From Candidatus Parachristensenella avicola (GTDB lineage: Bacteria > Bacillota > Clostridia > Christensenellales > UMGS416): a stretch of 59,785 bases of DNA. The stretch lies in NCBI GenBank assembly GCA_904420205.1, contig CAJFUN010000044.1:1-59785 (forward strand). The letters run 5' to 3'. The position numbers were made by a program, and so were the translations under genes. Positions 1 through 8,891 of the stretch are shown here, piece by piece; the stretch's first letter is position 1; each line of letters begins with the position of its first letter. Below the pieces are notes generated by a model. That model was given only the letters and a program-made list of their open reading frames with translations, did no database searches and was not told the origin of the DNA.

Positions 1-2376
1 AACCCCCTGCTGGTTTCGGTCCGTTCCGGCGCCCGCGCTTCCATGCCCGGCATGATGGACACCATCCTGAACCTGGGCCTCAACGAAGAGGTTGTTGAGG
101 TCATGGCCAAGAAGTCCGGCAATCCCCGCTGGGCCTACGACTGCTATCGGAGATTCATCCAGATGTACTCCGACGTGGTTATGGAAGTTGGCAAGAAGTA
201 CTTTGAAGAGCTCATCGACCAGATGAAGGAAAAGCGCGGCGTCACCCAGGATACCGAGCTGACCGCCGACGATCTGAAGGAGCTGGCCGAGCAGTTCAAG
301 GCTGAGTACAAGGACAAGATCGGCAGCGACTTCCCCACCGATCCCAAGGAGCAGCTGATGGGCGCTGTCAAGGCCGTGTTCCGTTCTTGGGACAACCCCC
401 GCGCCAATGTCTATCGCCGTATGAACGAGATCCCCTATTCCTGGGGCACTGCTGTCAACGTGCAGATGATGGCATTCGGCAACATGGGCGACGATTGCGG
501 CACCGGTGTGGCCTTCACCCGCAGCCCCTCCACTGGTGAGAAGAAGCTGTTCGGTGAGTTCCTGACCAACGCTCAGGGCGAAGACGTGGTGGCCGGCGTG
601 CGTACCCCCATGCCCATTGCGGAGATGGCCGATAAGTTCCCCGAAGCCTTTGCGCAGTTCGAGAGCGTCTGCAAGACCCTGGAGGATCACTATCGCGATA
701 TGCAGGATATGGAATTCACCGTTGAGCACGGTAAGCTCTATATGCTGCAGACCCGTAACGGCAAGCGCACCGCTGCTGCTGCGCTGAAGATTGCCTGCGA
801 TCTGGTGGACGAAGGCATGATCTCCGAGCAGGAGGCTGTGGCGATGATCGATCCCCGCAACCTGGACTCCCTGCTGCATCCGCAGTTTGAGGCTGCTGCC
901 CTGAAGAAGGCTACGCCTGTGGGCTCCGCGCTGGCCGCTTCGCCCGGCGCTGCCTGCGGCCGCATCGTGTTCACCGCTGAGGACGCTAAGGAATGGGCGG
1001 CCAACGGTGAAAAGGTGGTGCTGGTCCGTCTGGAGACTTCGCCTGAGGATATCGAGGGCATGGCCGCTTCCCAGGGCATCCTGACCGTCCGCGGCGGCAT
1101 GACCTCCCATGCGGCTGTTGTGGCCCGTGGCATGGGTACCTGCTGCGTTTCCGGCTGCGGCGACATCAAGATGGATGAAGCCAACAAGCAGTTCACCCTG
1201 TCCGGCCGCACCTACCATGAGGGCGACTGGATCTCCCTGGACGGCTCTACCGGTAACATTTACGGCGAAGCCATTCCCACGGTGGACGCTTCCATTGGCG
1301 GTGAGTTTGGCCGTATCATGGCGTGGGCCGATAAGTACCGTGCGCTGAAGGTCCGTACCAATGCGGATAATCCCCGCGATGCCAAGCAGGCCCGCCGCTT
1401 CGGCGCTGAGGGCATTGGCCTGTGCCGCACGGAGCATATGTTCTTTGAGGCCGACCGCATTCCCGCTATCCGCGAGATGATCTGCGCCGACACCGTTGAG
1501 GCCCGCGAGGCTGCGCTGGCCAAGCTGGAGCCCATGCAGCAGGGCGACTTTGAAGCGATGTATGAGGCGATGGAAGGATATCCCATCACCATCCGCTTCC
1601 TGGATCCGCCGCTTCATGAGTTCGTGCCCACCGAGGAGGCCGACATTGAGCTGCTGGCTAAGGATACCGGCAAGACGGTGGACGATGTGAAGGCCATCAT
1701 CGACGGTTTGCATGAGTTCAACCCCATGATGGGCCATCGCGGCTGCCGCCTGGCCGTCACCTATCCGGAGATTGCCGCTATGCAGACCCGCGCCGTCATC
1801 AAGGCTGCGCTGGCCGTGCAGGCGAAGCATCCCGAGTGGACCATTGTGCCGGAGATCATGATTCCCCTGGTTGGCGAGGTCAAGGAGCTGGCTTACGTCA
1901 AGGGCATCGTGGTGGACACTGCTGACAAGGTGCTGGCCGAGGCTGGTTCCTCCATGCAGTACAAGGTCGGTACCATGATCGAGATCCCCCGTGCTGCCCT
2001 GACGGCCGATGAGATCGCCAAGGAAGCCGAGTTCTTCTCCTTCGGCACCAACGACCTGACCCAGATGACCTTCGGCTTCAGCCGCGACGACGCTGGCAAG
2101 TTCTTGGGCGCTTATTATGACAAGCGTATTTACGAGAACGATCCCTTCGCCCGTTTGGATCAGAAGGGCGTGGGCAAGCTGGTGCAGATGGCTGCCGAGC
2201 TGGGCCGCAAGACCCGCCCCGACCTGAAGCTGGGCATCTGCGGTGAGCATGGCGGTGATCCGTCCTCCGTGGCTTTCTGCCACAAGGTGGGCCTGGACTA
2301 TGTGTCCTGCTCGCCCTTCCGTGTGCCGATCGCCCGCCTGGCTGCCGCTCAGGCTGCTATCGAGGCGCAGAAGTAA
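1..2376 (+). CDS. ppdK: Pyruvate, phosphate dikinase (3' portion)
   Basis: The frame is open from the first base of the window, so the 5' end of the gene lies outside; the visible part is about 791 codons of a protein normally near 875. PPDK interconverts pyruvate + ATP + Pi and PEP + AMP + PPi, and in anaerobes often serves glycolysis in place of pyruvate kinase. The sequence shows the end of the ATP-grasp domain (VRSGARASMPGMMDT, then LYMLQTRNGKRT), the swivelling phosphohistidine domain with the catalytic His in GGMTSHAAVVARGMG, and the C-terminal PEP/pyruvate TIM barrel with GTNDLTQMTFGFSRDD and the active-site Cys region GICGEHGG. Followed by a strong intrinsic terminator, so it is transcribed alone or is last in its unit. 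Confidence 0.97.
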   Translation, partial: NPLLVSVRSGARASMPGMMDTILNLGLNEEVVEVMAKKSGNPRWAYDCYRRFIQMYSDVVMEVGKKYFEELIDQMKEKRGVTQDTELTADDLKELAEQFKAEYKDKIGSDFPTDPKEQLMGAVKAVFRSWDNPRANVYRRMNEIPYSWGTAVNVQMMAFGNMGDDCGTGVAFTRSPSTGEKKLFGEFLTNAQGEDVVAGVRTPMPIAEMADKFPEAFAQFESVCKTLEDHYRDMQDMEFTVEHGKLYMLQTRNGKRTAAAALKIACDLVDEGMISEQEAVAMIDPRNLDSLLHPQFEAAALKKATPVGSALAASPGAACGRIVFTAEDAKEWAANGEKVVLVRLETSPEDIEGMAASQGILTVRGGMTSHAAVVARGMGTCCVSGCGDIKMDEANKQFTLSGRTYHEGDWISLDGSTGNIYGEAIPTVDASIGGEFGRIMAWADKYRALKVRTNADNPRDAKQARRFGAEGIGLCRTEHMFFEADRIPAIREMICADTVEAREAALAKLEPMQQGDFEAMYEAMEGYPITIRFLDPPLHEFVPTEEADIELLAKDTGKTVDDVKAIIDGLHEFNPMMGHRGCRLAVTYPEIAAMQTRAVIKAALAVQAKHPEWTIVPEIMIPLVGEVKELAYVKGIVVDTADKVLAEAGSSMQYKVGTMIEIPRAALTADEIAKEAEFFSFGTNDLTQMTFGFSRDDAGKFLGAYYDKRIYENDPFARLDQKGVGKLVQMAAELGRKTRPDLKLGICGEHGGDPSSVAFCHKVGLDYVSCSPFRVPIARLAAAQAAIEAQK

Positions 2377-2435
2377 TCTGCCCCTTCTGTTGACCGACAA
2401 CACAATTTCGGTTAAATAATTTACTCCAAGAATCA

Positions 2436-2473
2436 GACCTTGTACTGTGAAAACACAGTATGAGGTCTTTTTC
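2436..2473 (+). terminator. Intrinsic terminator of ppdK
   Basis: Perfect 14-bp stem (GACCTTGTACTGTG / CACAGTATGAGGTC, allowing TG/TG wobble positions) with an AAAA loop, followed by TTTTTCT, 60 bp after the ppdK stop codon. Confidence 0.9.
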
Positions 2474-2573
2474 TATCCGGCGAAAAATCCCGGAAACAAA
2501 GCATTTTATCGGCAAATTTGGGCGTGGAAAGGCTCGGTAATTGGGACAAGGCTTTTAGGTTAAATGAGGTTAT

Positions 2574-2735
2574 ACCATGACACCTTCCGATTTCAGATCG
2601 GTTTCGGGCAAGCTGGGCAGGCAGAAAGCCACACTATCTTTCTGCGAAACCGTAGGAGGATAGAATGGCTAAAGCCCTTAGGTAAGCGAACCACGGCAGG
2701 CATATTGCTCGAAAGAGCAGTGTGCCTGCTTTTTT
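2574..2735 (+). ncRNA. Candidate structured RNA 1 (unassigned)
   Basis: No convincing ORF. The plus strand can fold into a short hairpin (CCGAT/ATCGG near 2588-2602), then a multi-part element: GGTTTC (about 2602) against GAACC (about 2687), GGGC against GCCC, and an inner hairpin AGCCAC-CTATC / GATAG-TGGCT capped by CTGCG-AAAC-CGTAG. It ends in a strong intrinsic terminator, GCAGGCATATTGCTC-GAAA-GAGCAGTGTGCCTGC followed by six T (2695-2735). This is what a small RNA or a terminated leader looks like. I compared it from memory with TPP, SAM, cobalamin, c-di-GMP, c-di-AMP, glycine, lysine, FMN and ZTP consensus motifs and did not get a match. No clear promoter was seen, and no ORF follows directly. 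Confidence 0.4.
2695..2735 (+). terminator. Intrinsic terminator of candidate RNA 1
   Basis: Stem GCAGGCATATTGCTC / GAGCAGTGTGCCTGC with a GAAA tetraloop and a run of six T. No protein-coding gene lies between this and the ppdK terminator. Confidence 0.85.
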
Positions 2736-2807
2736 CATATGGGCATCTTGCGCCACTTTCCCCATTATATAAAAAATAGCAGCATACGGGCGGGTGCAGA
2801 CGATGAT

Positions 2808-2999
2808 ACCTCAAAAATCTAACGGAGCCGGGGACGCGCTGCGGTTCTCTGCAGCCTTCTTAAAACAGGGCCAATGCACCGGCGCCCCGGTTGAAGGCCG
2901 CCGCAAGCCCGGTAAAGCCAAGAAAAAATGTCCGTACCCAATTCATCCGAACCGAATTCGAGCCGCCTACTCCTTAGTCGGAATAAGCGGCTCTTTTTT
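2808..2999 (+). ncRNA. Candidate structured RNA 2 (unassigned)
   Basis: Non-coding stretch with an outer helix CCGGGG(A)CGC (about 2829) pairing with GCGCCCCGG (about 2882). Inside it is a hairpin GCTGC/GCAGC, and a CTTC segment could pair with GAAG after the helix, pseudoknot style. It ends in a terminator: GAGCCGC / GCGGCTC with TTTTTT at 2960-2999. No start codon with an RBS was found. It lies between two terminators, so if it is transcribed separately it has its own promoter, which I could not pinpoint. Family unknown. Confidence 0.35.
2960..2999 (+). terminator. Intrinsic terminator of candidate RNA 2
   Basis: GAGCCGC stem with a 20-nt loop and GCGGCTC followed by six T on the plus strand. 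The minus strand has no T tract, so it does not serve the convergent phosphoesterase gene. Confidence 0.75.
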
Positions 3000-3012
3000 G
3001 TCTCTTTGAGAA

Positions 3013-3561
3013 TTATTCCATAGCTTTCGCTGCATTCTTGAACCGCCGGTTGTTTTCAAGCAGTTCGTCAAAGGTAACGGGCTGGTACCCGTTGATATCC
3101 ACACCGGCATTCAGCACATTGTCCCTTACCAGGAGCAAAGGCCAAAAATCGGCTTTTGTGTCGTTATGGATATGCCCGTGAACCATATAGGACTTCATAG
3201 CGTGTTTCCAAGAAAGCATAGGATAATGGCAGAGCGTTAGGGTGTGCTTGCCATCGGAGGTTTCAAGAAAGTTATCTATGCTGATGAAATATTTTGAAGC
3301 ATTGAATTTTGTCATCCAGGAGCCGTCGTGATTCCCTATAATCAACCGCTTCTTTCCCTTCAATCGCCTCAGGATGCTCTCCGCATTGGTGGAGCGAAAG
3401 AACATATCACCCAATATATAAACGGTATCGTTGCCCTTTACCCGGCTATTCCAGTTCAAGATAAGCGCTTCATCCATTTCCTCTGCGCAGGAATATGGGC
3501 GGCCGCAGAACCGAATGACATTCTCATGCCCGAAGTGGGTATCGGCTGTGAAATAAACCAA
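3013..3561 (-). CDS. Calcineurin-like metallophosphoesterase
   Basis: About 182 residues with the complete set of metal-binding motifs of the calcineurin-like fold: DTHFGH near the N-terminus, GDMFF, GNHD, a single His in LCHYP, and GHIH. The family hydrolyses phosphomono- or diesters with a two-metal centre; the substrate cannot be read from sequence. Small stand-alone members of this type are cytoplasmic. Start choice: an ATG at 3570 sits directly against the AAGGAG ribosome binding site with no spacer, whereas a TTG at 3561, three codons later, has 9 bp of spacing and still precedes the DTHFGH motif. I therefore take TTG 3561 as the start. Single-gene unit, convergent with the ppdK side. 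Confidence 0.88.
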   Translation of the reverse strand: MVYFTADTHFGHENVIRFCGRPYSCAEEMDEALILNWNSRVKGNDTVYILGDMFFRSTNAESILRRLKGKKRLIIGNHDGSWMTKFNASKYFISIDNFLETSDGKHTLTLCHYPMLSWKHAMKSYMVHGHIHNDTKADFWPLLLVRDNVLNAGVDINGYQPVTFDELLENNRRFKNAAKAME

Positions 3562-3570
3562 TTCTATCAT

Positions 3571-4029
3571 CTCCTTTTATACGGGGCGTATGGATATTAT
3601 ACTGGATGCCCCTGCAAAAGTAAACGACGCACCTATAGCCGCGCATTGGGCCGCCTTTTTTGTTTGAAAAGGATAGCCCAGTATTTGGGGGGCTCCCTTG
3701 CTGTTCGCAGGGAAGCGAGCGATATGGAAGCTGCGATGGCCCGGCGATAACCTGTGACGAGAAACCCGGCTCAAGCCCAGGCTTCCCTTATATACAGAAA
3801 AACCTGATGTGCCGGACAGCTTGGACGGGAAAACCCCTTGCTTGCCCCCATGCTGCGCGGGCAGCGGGAAGGTCAAGAAAGGAGCGCTGCATCCCCTAAG
3901 GCACGGGAGTATACCTTTAGGCCGAAGGGTCAGGACGGTGCATGGGGCGCCCTGGCGCGGCTTGAGCCTTACGCAAGGCTGGCTGCAAAGGGGTCAACGC
4001 CATCTTGACAAAGGCGGCGAATCGTTCTA
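3571..4029. other. Gene-free stretch upstream of the Trp T-box
   Basis: About 460 bp without an ORF that has a plausible start and RBS. It contains a possible long-range stem, GGGAAGC (about 3710) with GCTTCCC (about 3780), and several GC-rich hairpins, but I could not assign it to an RNA family. Part of it must hold the promoter of the T-box/trpBA transcript; TTGACA occurs near 4004 but without a convincing -10 at the right distance. Confidence 0.4.
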
Positions 4030-4322
4030 TCATAAGAGAAACCGTTGAAGCGGGGATAACGGTAATGATGCCTTTACAGAGAGCCCGTCATGCTGAGAAT
4101 CGGGTAAGAAACAAGTTATCAAATGGGCCGCGGAGGGCGCAGTCAAAGGCGCGGATGAGGCGCTGAGTATGCTGCGACGTAGGGCATGCGTTATTTGCCG
4201 GGGATATGGTCGTATCCCATGAAGCGCACGGCGATTCCGTGAAATCAAGGTGGCACCGCGGATAAATTGTTTTATTCGTCCTTGACAAAAGCTTGAGCTT
4301 TTGTCAAGGACTTTTTATTTTG
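4030..4322 (+). promoter_or_regulatory. T-box leader, tryptophan-specific
   Basis: Contains the T-box core AAGGTGGCACCGCGG at 4247-4261, which pairs with the acceptor end of uncharged tRNA in the antiterminator. Stem I lies upstream: GATAAC (about 4055) pairs with GTTATC (4115-4120), and the AGAGAGC and TGAGAA loop elements are present. Immediately 3' of the GTTATC strand the specifier loop reads AAA-TGG-G, so the specifier codon is TGG (4124-4126) for tryptophan. This agrees with the downstream trpBA genes. A strong terminator at 4278-4322 completes the switch: uncharged tRNA-Trp should favour antitermination and trpBA expression. Confidence 0.93.
4278..4322 (+). terminator. T-box-controlled terminator of trpBA
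   Basis: Perfect stem GTCCTTGACAAAAGC / GCTTTTGTCAAGGAC with a short loop, followed by TTTTTATTTT. It is the terminator alternative to the T-box antiterminator. Confidence 0.93.
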
Positions 4323-4370
4323 CTCCTTTGGCTGGAAATGTTCAAAGGAGTACTTTGGAGGAGTATGAAA

Positions 4371-5558
4371 ATGGGTAAAATTGGACGGTTTGGCATTCAC
4401 GGCGGGCAATATATACCGGAAGTGCTGATGAACGCTGTGACCGAATTGGAAGAAGCGTATAACCACTATCGAAATGATCCTGAATTCAACCGGGAGCTTT
4501 CGACGCTGCTTAACGAATACGCAGGCAGGCCATCCAGATTGTATTTTGCCGAGAAAATGACGAAAGACCTCGGCGGCGCAAAAATATATTTGAAGCGCGA
4601 GGATTTGAACCATACGGGCGCCCATAAGATCAATAACGTTCTTGGCCAAGCCCTTCTGGCCAAAAAGATGGGTAAAACCCGATTGATCGCCGAAACAGGT
4701 GCAGGCCAGCACGGCGTTGCGACCGCAACGGCGGCGGCGCTTATGGGACTTGAGTGCGTGATCTACATGGGCGAGGAGGATACGATCCGCCAGGCGCTTA
4801 ATGTATACCGGATGCGGCTGCTGGGCGCAGAAGTTGTCCCGGTAACCTCTGGGACCGCAACGCTGAAGGACGCTGTTTCCGAAGCCATGCGTGAATGGAC
4901 AAGCCGGATTTCAGATACGCATTATTGCCTCGGTTCCGTCATGGGACCGCATCCCTTTCCCACCATCGTCCGCGATTTCCAGGCAGTTATCTCAAAGGAA
5001 ATCAAGGAACAGATCCTTCAAAAGGAAGGAAGGCTTCCAGACGCTGTAATCGCCTGTGTGGGCGGCGGATCCAATGCAATCGGCAGCTTCTATCATTTTA
5101 TTGAAAATGAGGAAGTTCATCTGATCGGATGTGAGGCGGCGGGCAGAGGAATCGATACCTTTGAGACGGCTGCTACCGTCAATACAGGAAAACTGGGCAT
5201 TTTCCACGGTATGAAATCCTATTTCTGCCAGGACGAATATGGACAGATCGCGCCGGTCTATTCGATTTCGGCGGGCCTTGACTATCCGGGCGTAGGTCCG
5301 GAGCACGCTTATTTGCATGATATTGGCCGGGCACAGTATGTTCCAGTCACCGATGATGAAGCTGTAAACGCATTTGAGTACCTGGCCAAAACAGAAGGCA
5401 TTATCCCGGCCATTGAATCTGCGCATGCGGTTGCTTATGCGCAAAAACTTGCGCCGCAGATGGGACAGGATCAGATTATGGTTGTGACCATTTCCGGCAG
5501 GGGCGACAAGGACTGCGCAGCTATTGCACGATATAGGGGGGAGGATATCCATGAATAA
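4371..5558 (+). CDS. trpB: Tryptophan synthase beta subunit
   Basis: About 395 residues, the usual TrpB length. It condenses indole with serine using PLP. The PLP lysine is in HTGAHKIN, the phosphate-binding loop is GGGSNAIG, and [13 protein letters not shown] marks the classic N-terminus. The allosteric stretch [13 protein letters not shown] is intact. Start: GGAGG at 4357-4361 favours ATG 4371 (9 bp) over ATG 4365 (3 bp). The stop overlaps the trpA start by 8 bp, indicating translational coupling. Only trpB and trpA are here; trpE, D, C and F are not in the window. The gene is controlled by the upstream Trp T-box. Confidence 0.97.
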   Translation: MGKIGRFGIHGGQYIPEVLMNAVTELEEAYNHYRNDPEFNRELSTLLNEYAGRPSRLYFAEKMTKDLGGAKIYLKREDLNHTGAHKINNVLGQALLAKKMGKTRLIAETGAGQHGVATATAAALMGLECVIYMGEEDTIRQALNVYRMRLLGAEVVPVTSGTATLKDAVSEAMREWTSRISDTHYCLGSVMGPHPFPTIVRDFQAVISKEIKEQILQKEGRLPDAVIACVGGGSNAIGSFYHFIENEEVHLIGCEAAGRGIDTFETAATVNTGKLGIFHGMKSYFCQDEYGQIAPVYSISAGLDYPGVGPEHAYLHDIGRAQYVPVTDDEAVNAFEYLAKTEGIIPAIESAHAVAYAQKLAPQMGQDQIMVVTISGRGDKDCAAIARYRGEDIHE

Positions 5559-6312
5559 TATCCGGTCTGCTTTTGAGCATGATAAAGCGATCATCGTTTT
5601 CATTACCTGCGGAGATCCGGACCTAGAAACGACAGCGGCGGCTATTCAAGAAGCTATTGCCAATGGGGCCAATTTGATCGAACTGGGGATTCCCTTTTCC
5701 GATCCGACAGCAGAAGGTCCCGGCATCCAGGCGTCTTATCTTCGCGCATCCAAGCAAGGTGTTACGACGGATCGTATTTTTGAATTTTTCAGGGATATGC
5801 GCCACAAGATCGATGTGCCCATGGTGTTCGTCACCTATGCAAACGTCGTATTTTCTTACGGTGCGGAAAGGTTTATGGCCGCCTGCCGGGATATCGGGAT
5901 AGGCGGGCTGCTCGTTCAGGATTTACCCTTCGAGGAGCAGGACGAATTCTTGCCCATCTGCCGTAAATACGGCGTGAATTTGATTTCGACGATTGCATTA
6001 ACCTCGGGAAAGCGGGTCGCACGGATTGCCAGAGAAGCGGAAGGCCTGCTCTATATTGCTACCGGCTGTGAAGATGCCGGAGCCGCTGGCATAGTGAAGG
6101 AGGATCTGGCTGCAATCGTGAAAACGATCCGCGAAAATACGGCTGTGCCGTGCGTGGTCGATGGCGGAAGTTCTGACGCAGAAGAAATACGGGATCGGGC
6201 CTCCATGGCCGACGGGGTAGTGATTGACCTGCCGATTATTGACCTGCTTGCAAAGTACGGCAGAAATGCACCGGAGCATATCGGGGCTTATATCGGCAGC
6301 CTGAAGCCATGA
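5551..6312 (+). CDS. trpA: Divergent tryptophan synthase alpha subunit
   Basis: 253 residues, TrpA-like over its length, starting at ATG 5551 after a GGGGGAGG site inside trpB. TrpA normally cleaves indole-3-glycerol phosphate and passes indole to TrpB. The N-terminal half is typical: the catalytic Glu is in [10 protein letters not shown], and the second acid is Glu (DPTAEGP) instead of the enterobacterial Asp60, as I recall for other clostridial TrpA. The C-terminal half is odd. The GVTG loop reads GCEDAG, the phosphate-binding GFGIS loop reads DGGSS, and the GSAIV segment reads DLPII. Loss of these phosphate-gripping loops makes normal IGP cleavage doubtful. It may act as a TrpB activator or on another substrate. 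Confidence 0.85.
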   Translation: MNNIRSAFEHDKAIIVFITCGDPDLETTAAAIQEAIANGANLIELGIPFSDPTAEGPGIQASYLRASKQGVTTDRIFEFFRDMRHKIDVPMVFVTYANVVFSYGAERFMAACRDIGIGGLLVQDLPFEEQDEFLPICRKYGVNLISTIALTSGKRVARIAREAEGLLYIATGCEDAGAAGIVKEDLAAIVKTIRENTAVPCVVDGGSSDAEEIRDRASMADGVVIDLPIIDLLAKYGRNAPEHIGAYIGSLKP

Positions 6313-6375
6313 TTGATCGGTAGGGTATCGCCGGAGCATCAATCGCTAAGGCACTGCTTTTTTTGGATATCCCAT

Positions 6376-6486
6376 GAGCGCGACAGAGACGATGTTCTTT
6401 CTGTTGCGCTTATTATGTGTGTCCCTGCATGGAGGATGAGAAAAAATCCGGCGGAGGATACCGCACCAAAAGCGTTTTCGCCGGCT
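6376..6486 (+). other. Hairpins after trpA
   Basis: Two inverted repeats follow trpA: AGCGCGACAGA / TCTGTTGCGCT (about 6376-6411, T-poor tail) and CCGGCG / CGCCGG (about 6449-6485). They may terminate the trpBA transcript, but neither has a good T tract. No gene is visible between 6313 and the nrdD promoter. Confidence 0.4.
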
Positions 6487-6551
6487 GATTCATAGGAAGG
6501 AAGCGCCAATATAGACGAAGGAAAGCCGAACGGAAACGTTGCTTCGCACAA

Positions 6552-6580
6552 TTGACACGAAATACCACATGTGCTATCAT
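6552..6580 (+). promoter_or_regulatory. Sigma-A promoter of nrdDG
   Basis: TTGACA (6552-6557), 17-bp spacer, TATCAT (6575-6580), with TG one base before the -10. Predicted transcription start near 6587, just upstream of the NrdR box. Confidence 0.85.
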
Positions 6581-6592
6581 AAAAACCGGTAA

Positions 6593-6632
6593 ACACAATA
6601 TATAGTGATCAAATCTTTGGTATATATTGGGT
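6593..6632 (+). promoter_or_regulatory. NrdR boxes of nrdD
   Basis: Box 1 at 6593-6608 reads ACACAATATATAGTGA and matches the known NrdR consensus (acaCwAtATaTwGtgt) at 15 of 16 positions. Box 2 at 6617-6632 reads TTGGTATATATTGGGT and is weaker. NrdR represses ribonucleotide reductase genes when bound to ATP/dATP. The centres are 24 bp apart, not the more usual 31 bp. Both boxes lie downstream of the predicted start point, so repression would block promoter clearance. Confidence 0.78.
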
Positions 6633-6647
6633 ATGAGGGAGAAAGCA

Positions 6648-8822
6648 ATGAAGATTATCAAGAGGAATGGTTCGGAAGCTATATTCGACATTACGAAGAT
6701 TATCGTTGCCATTAGCAAAGCAAATGGAGCGGTGGAGGAAAAGGCGCGCTTAACGCCCCTGCAGATTCAGCGGATTGCCGAAAGCGTGGTGCTTTCCTGC
6801 GAGCAGTTGGGGCGCTCTCCCAGCGTGGAAGAGGTGCAGGATATGGTGGAGCGGCAAATCATGGCGCACGGCGCCTTTGAGGTAGCTAAAGCCTACATTA
6901 CTTACCGCTATACCCGGACCCTGGTGCGCCAGTCCAACACCACGGACGATAAGATCCTCAGCCTGATTGAGTGCAACAACGAGGAGGCCAAACAGGAAAA
7001 CGCCAACAAAAACCCGGTCGTCAACTCTACGCAGCGGGACTATATGGCGGGCGAGGTCTCGCGCGATATTACCAATCGCATCCTTCTCCCCAAAGAAATC
7101 GTGGACGCCCATAATGAGGGCATTATCCACTTCCATGATACCGACTACTATGCTCAGCATATGCATAACTGTGATTTAGTTAACCTGGAGGACATGCTGC
7201 AAAACGGCACGGTGATCACCGGTACGCTGATCGAACGGCCTCACAGCTTTTCCACGGCTTGCAACATCGCCACCCAGATTATCGCCCAGGTAGCTTCAAA
7301 TCAGTATGGCGGCCAGTCCATTTCGCTGGCGCATCTGGCGCCTTTCGTGCAGGTCAGCCGGGAAAAGATCCGCCAGCAGGTTTTGAACGAAATTCGCTCG
7401 ATCGGCGTGGATGCTCCGCTGGATAAGATTCATGCCGTGGTGGAGGAACGGCTGCGGGAAGAGGTGCGCCGGGGCGTACAGACCATTCAATATCAAGTGG
7501 TGACGTTGCTGACGACCAATGGGCAGGCCCCCTTTGTGACGGTATTTATGTATCTGGGCGAAGCTAAGGATGAGCGGGAGCGTCAGGATCTGGCGCTCAT
7601 CATCGAAGAGGTGCTGGAGCAGCGCTATCAGGGCGTGAAGAATGAAAAAGGCGTGTGGGTGACGCCGGCTTTTCCCAAGCTGGTGTATGTGCTGGAGGAG
7701 GACAATATCCGCCCCGATGCGCCGTATTACTACCTGACGGAGCTGGCGGCCAAGTGCACGGCCAAGCGCATGGTGCCCGACTATATCTCCGAGAAGATTA
7801 TGAAGCAGCTGAAGGTGGATCAGAACGGCGATGGTCAGTGCTATACCTGCATGGGCTGCCGCAGCTTCCTGACGCCATATGTGGATGAGCATGGCAAGCC
7901 CAAGTATTACGGGCGCTTTAACCAGGGCGTGGTGACCATCAACCTAGTGGACATCGGCCTATCAGCCGGCAAAGATATGGACAAATTCTGGGAGATCTTT
8001 GACGAGCGCATGGAGCTTTGCCATCGGGCGCTGCAGTGCCGCCATGAGCGCTTGACGGGGACGGTTTCCGACGTGGCGCCCATCCTCTGGCAATATGGCG
8101 CGCTGGCCCGCCTGGAAAAGGGCGAAAAGATTGACAAGCTGCTCCATGGCGGATATTCCACCATCTCCCTGGGGTATGCAGGCCTATGGGAATGCGTATA
8201 CGCTATGATCGGTAAAAAGCTGACCGAGCCGGAAGGCGAGGCCTTTGGCCTGGAGATTATGCGCAAGCTTAACGAATATACCGGCAAGTGGAAAAAGGCC
8301 GAGAATATTGACTACAGCTTGTACGGCACGCCCCTGGAGAGCACGACGTATAAGTTCGCCAAATGCCTGCAGCGCCGGTTCGGCATCATCCCGGGTGTGA
8401 CGGACAAAGGCTATATCACCAACAGCTATCATGTGCATGTGACGGAGCCGATCAACGCTTTCGATAAGCTGGCGCTGGAGGCGAAATTCCAGGCGCTGTC
8501 TCCGGGTGGGGCCATCAGCTATGTGGAGGTGCCCAACATGCAACAAAACCTGGAGGCGGTTATGCAGGTAATCCGGTTTATTTATGATAATATCATGTAT
8601 GCCGAGCTCAATACCAAGAGCGATTACTGCCAGGTCTGCGGCTGGGATGGCGAAATCGAGATCCGCGAAGAGGATGGAAAGCTGGTATGGACCTGTCCGC
8701 AGTGCGGGAACCAAGATCAGGACAAAATGAATGTGGCGCGGCGTACCTGCGGGTATATCGGTACGCAGTTCTGGAATCAGGGGCGCACTCAGGAGATTAA
8801 AGAGCGCGTAATGCACCTATAA
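6648..8822 (+). CDS. nrdD: Anaerobic ribonucleoside-triphosphate reductase
   Basis: 724 residues. Class III reductase that makes dNTPs from NTPs under anoxia using a glycyl radical. An N-terminal ATP-cone (starting KIIKRNGSEAIFD) is the allosteric dATP/ATP sensor. The C-terminus carries a four-Cys zinc site (CQVCG ... CPQCG) and the glycyl-radical loop RRTCGYIGTQFWNQGR. Start: ATG 6648 follows GAGGGAG with a good spacer; an upstream TTG (6627) overlaps the second NrdR box and lacks an RBS. Needs NrdG, encoded downstream, for activation. Regulated by NrdR according to the boxes upstream. Confidence 0.97.
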   Translation: MKIIKRNGSEAIFDITKIIVAISKANGAVEEKARLTPLQIQRIAESVVLSCEQLGRSPSVEEVQDMVERQIMAHGAFEVAKAYITYRYTRTLVRQSNTTDDKILSLIECNNEEAKQENANKNPVVNSTQRDYMAGEVSRDITNRILLPKEIVDAHNEGIIHFHDTDYYAQHMHNCDLVNLEDMLQNGTVITGTLIERPHSFSTACNIATQIIAQVASNQYGGQSISLAHLAPFVQVSREKIRQQVLNEIRSIGVDAPLDKIHAVVEERLREEVRRGVQTIQYQVVTLLTTNGQAPFVTVFMYLGEAKDERERQDLALIIEEVLEQRYQGVKNEKGVWVTPAFPKLVYVLEEDNIRPDAPYYYLTELAAKCTAKRMVPDYISEKIMKQLKVDQNGDGQCYTCMGCRSFLTPYVDEHGKPKYYGRFNQGVVTINLVDIGLSAGKDMDKFWEIFDERMELCHRALQCRHERLTGTVSDVAPILWQYGALARLEKGEKIDKLLHGGYSTISLGYAGLWECVYAMIGKKLTEPEGEAFGLEIMRKLNEYTGKWKKAENIDYSLYGTPLESTTYKFAKCLQRRFGIIPGVTDKGYITNSYHVHVTEPINAFDKLALEAKFQALSPGGAISYVEVPNMQQNLEAVMQVIRFIYDNIMYAELNTKSDYCQVCGWDGEIEIREEDGKLVWTCPQCGNQDQDKMNVARRTCGYIGTQFWNQGRTQEIKERVMHL

Positions 8823-8840
8823 AGGCGCTTTACGGTATAC

Positions 8841-8869
8841 GGGGCATCCTGGAAGCGGGTGCCCCTTTT
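8841..8869 (+). terminator. Hairpin between nrdD and nrdG
   Basis: GGGGCA / TGCCCC stem with a 13-nt loop followed by TTTTA. It could partly terminate after nrdD and so lower nrdG levels relative to nrdD. Confidence 0.55.
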
Positions 8870-8891
8870 ATCGATCAAGGAGGATGAAACC

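Noticed and set aside
2575..2735. c-di-GMP, cobalamin, SAM or ydaO riboswitch
   Set aside because: Some short segments resemble pieces of c-di-GMP-I motifs, but the GGCAAAC...GACGCAAAGCC core order is not met; other consensus cores are absent.
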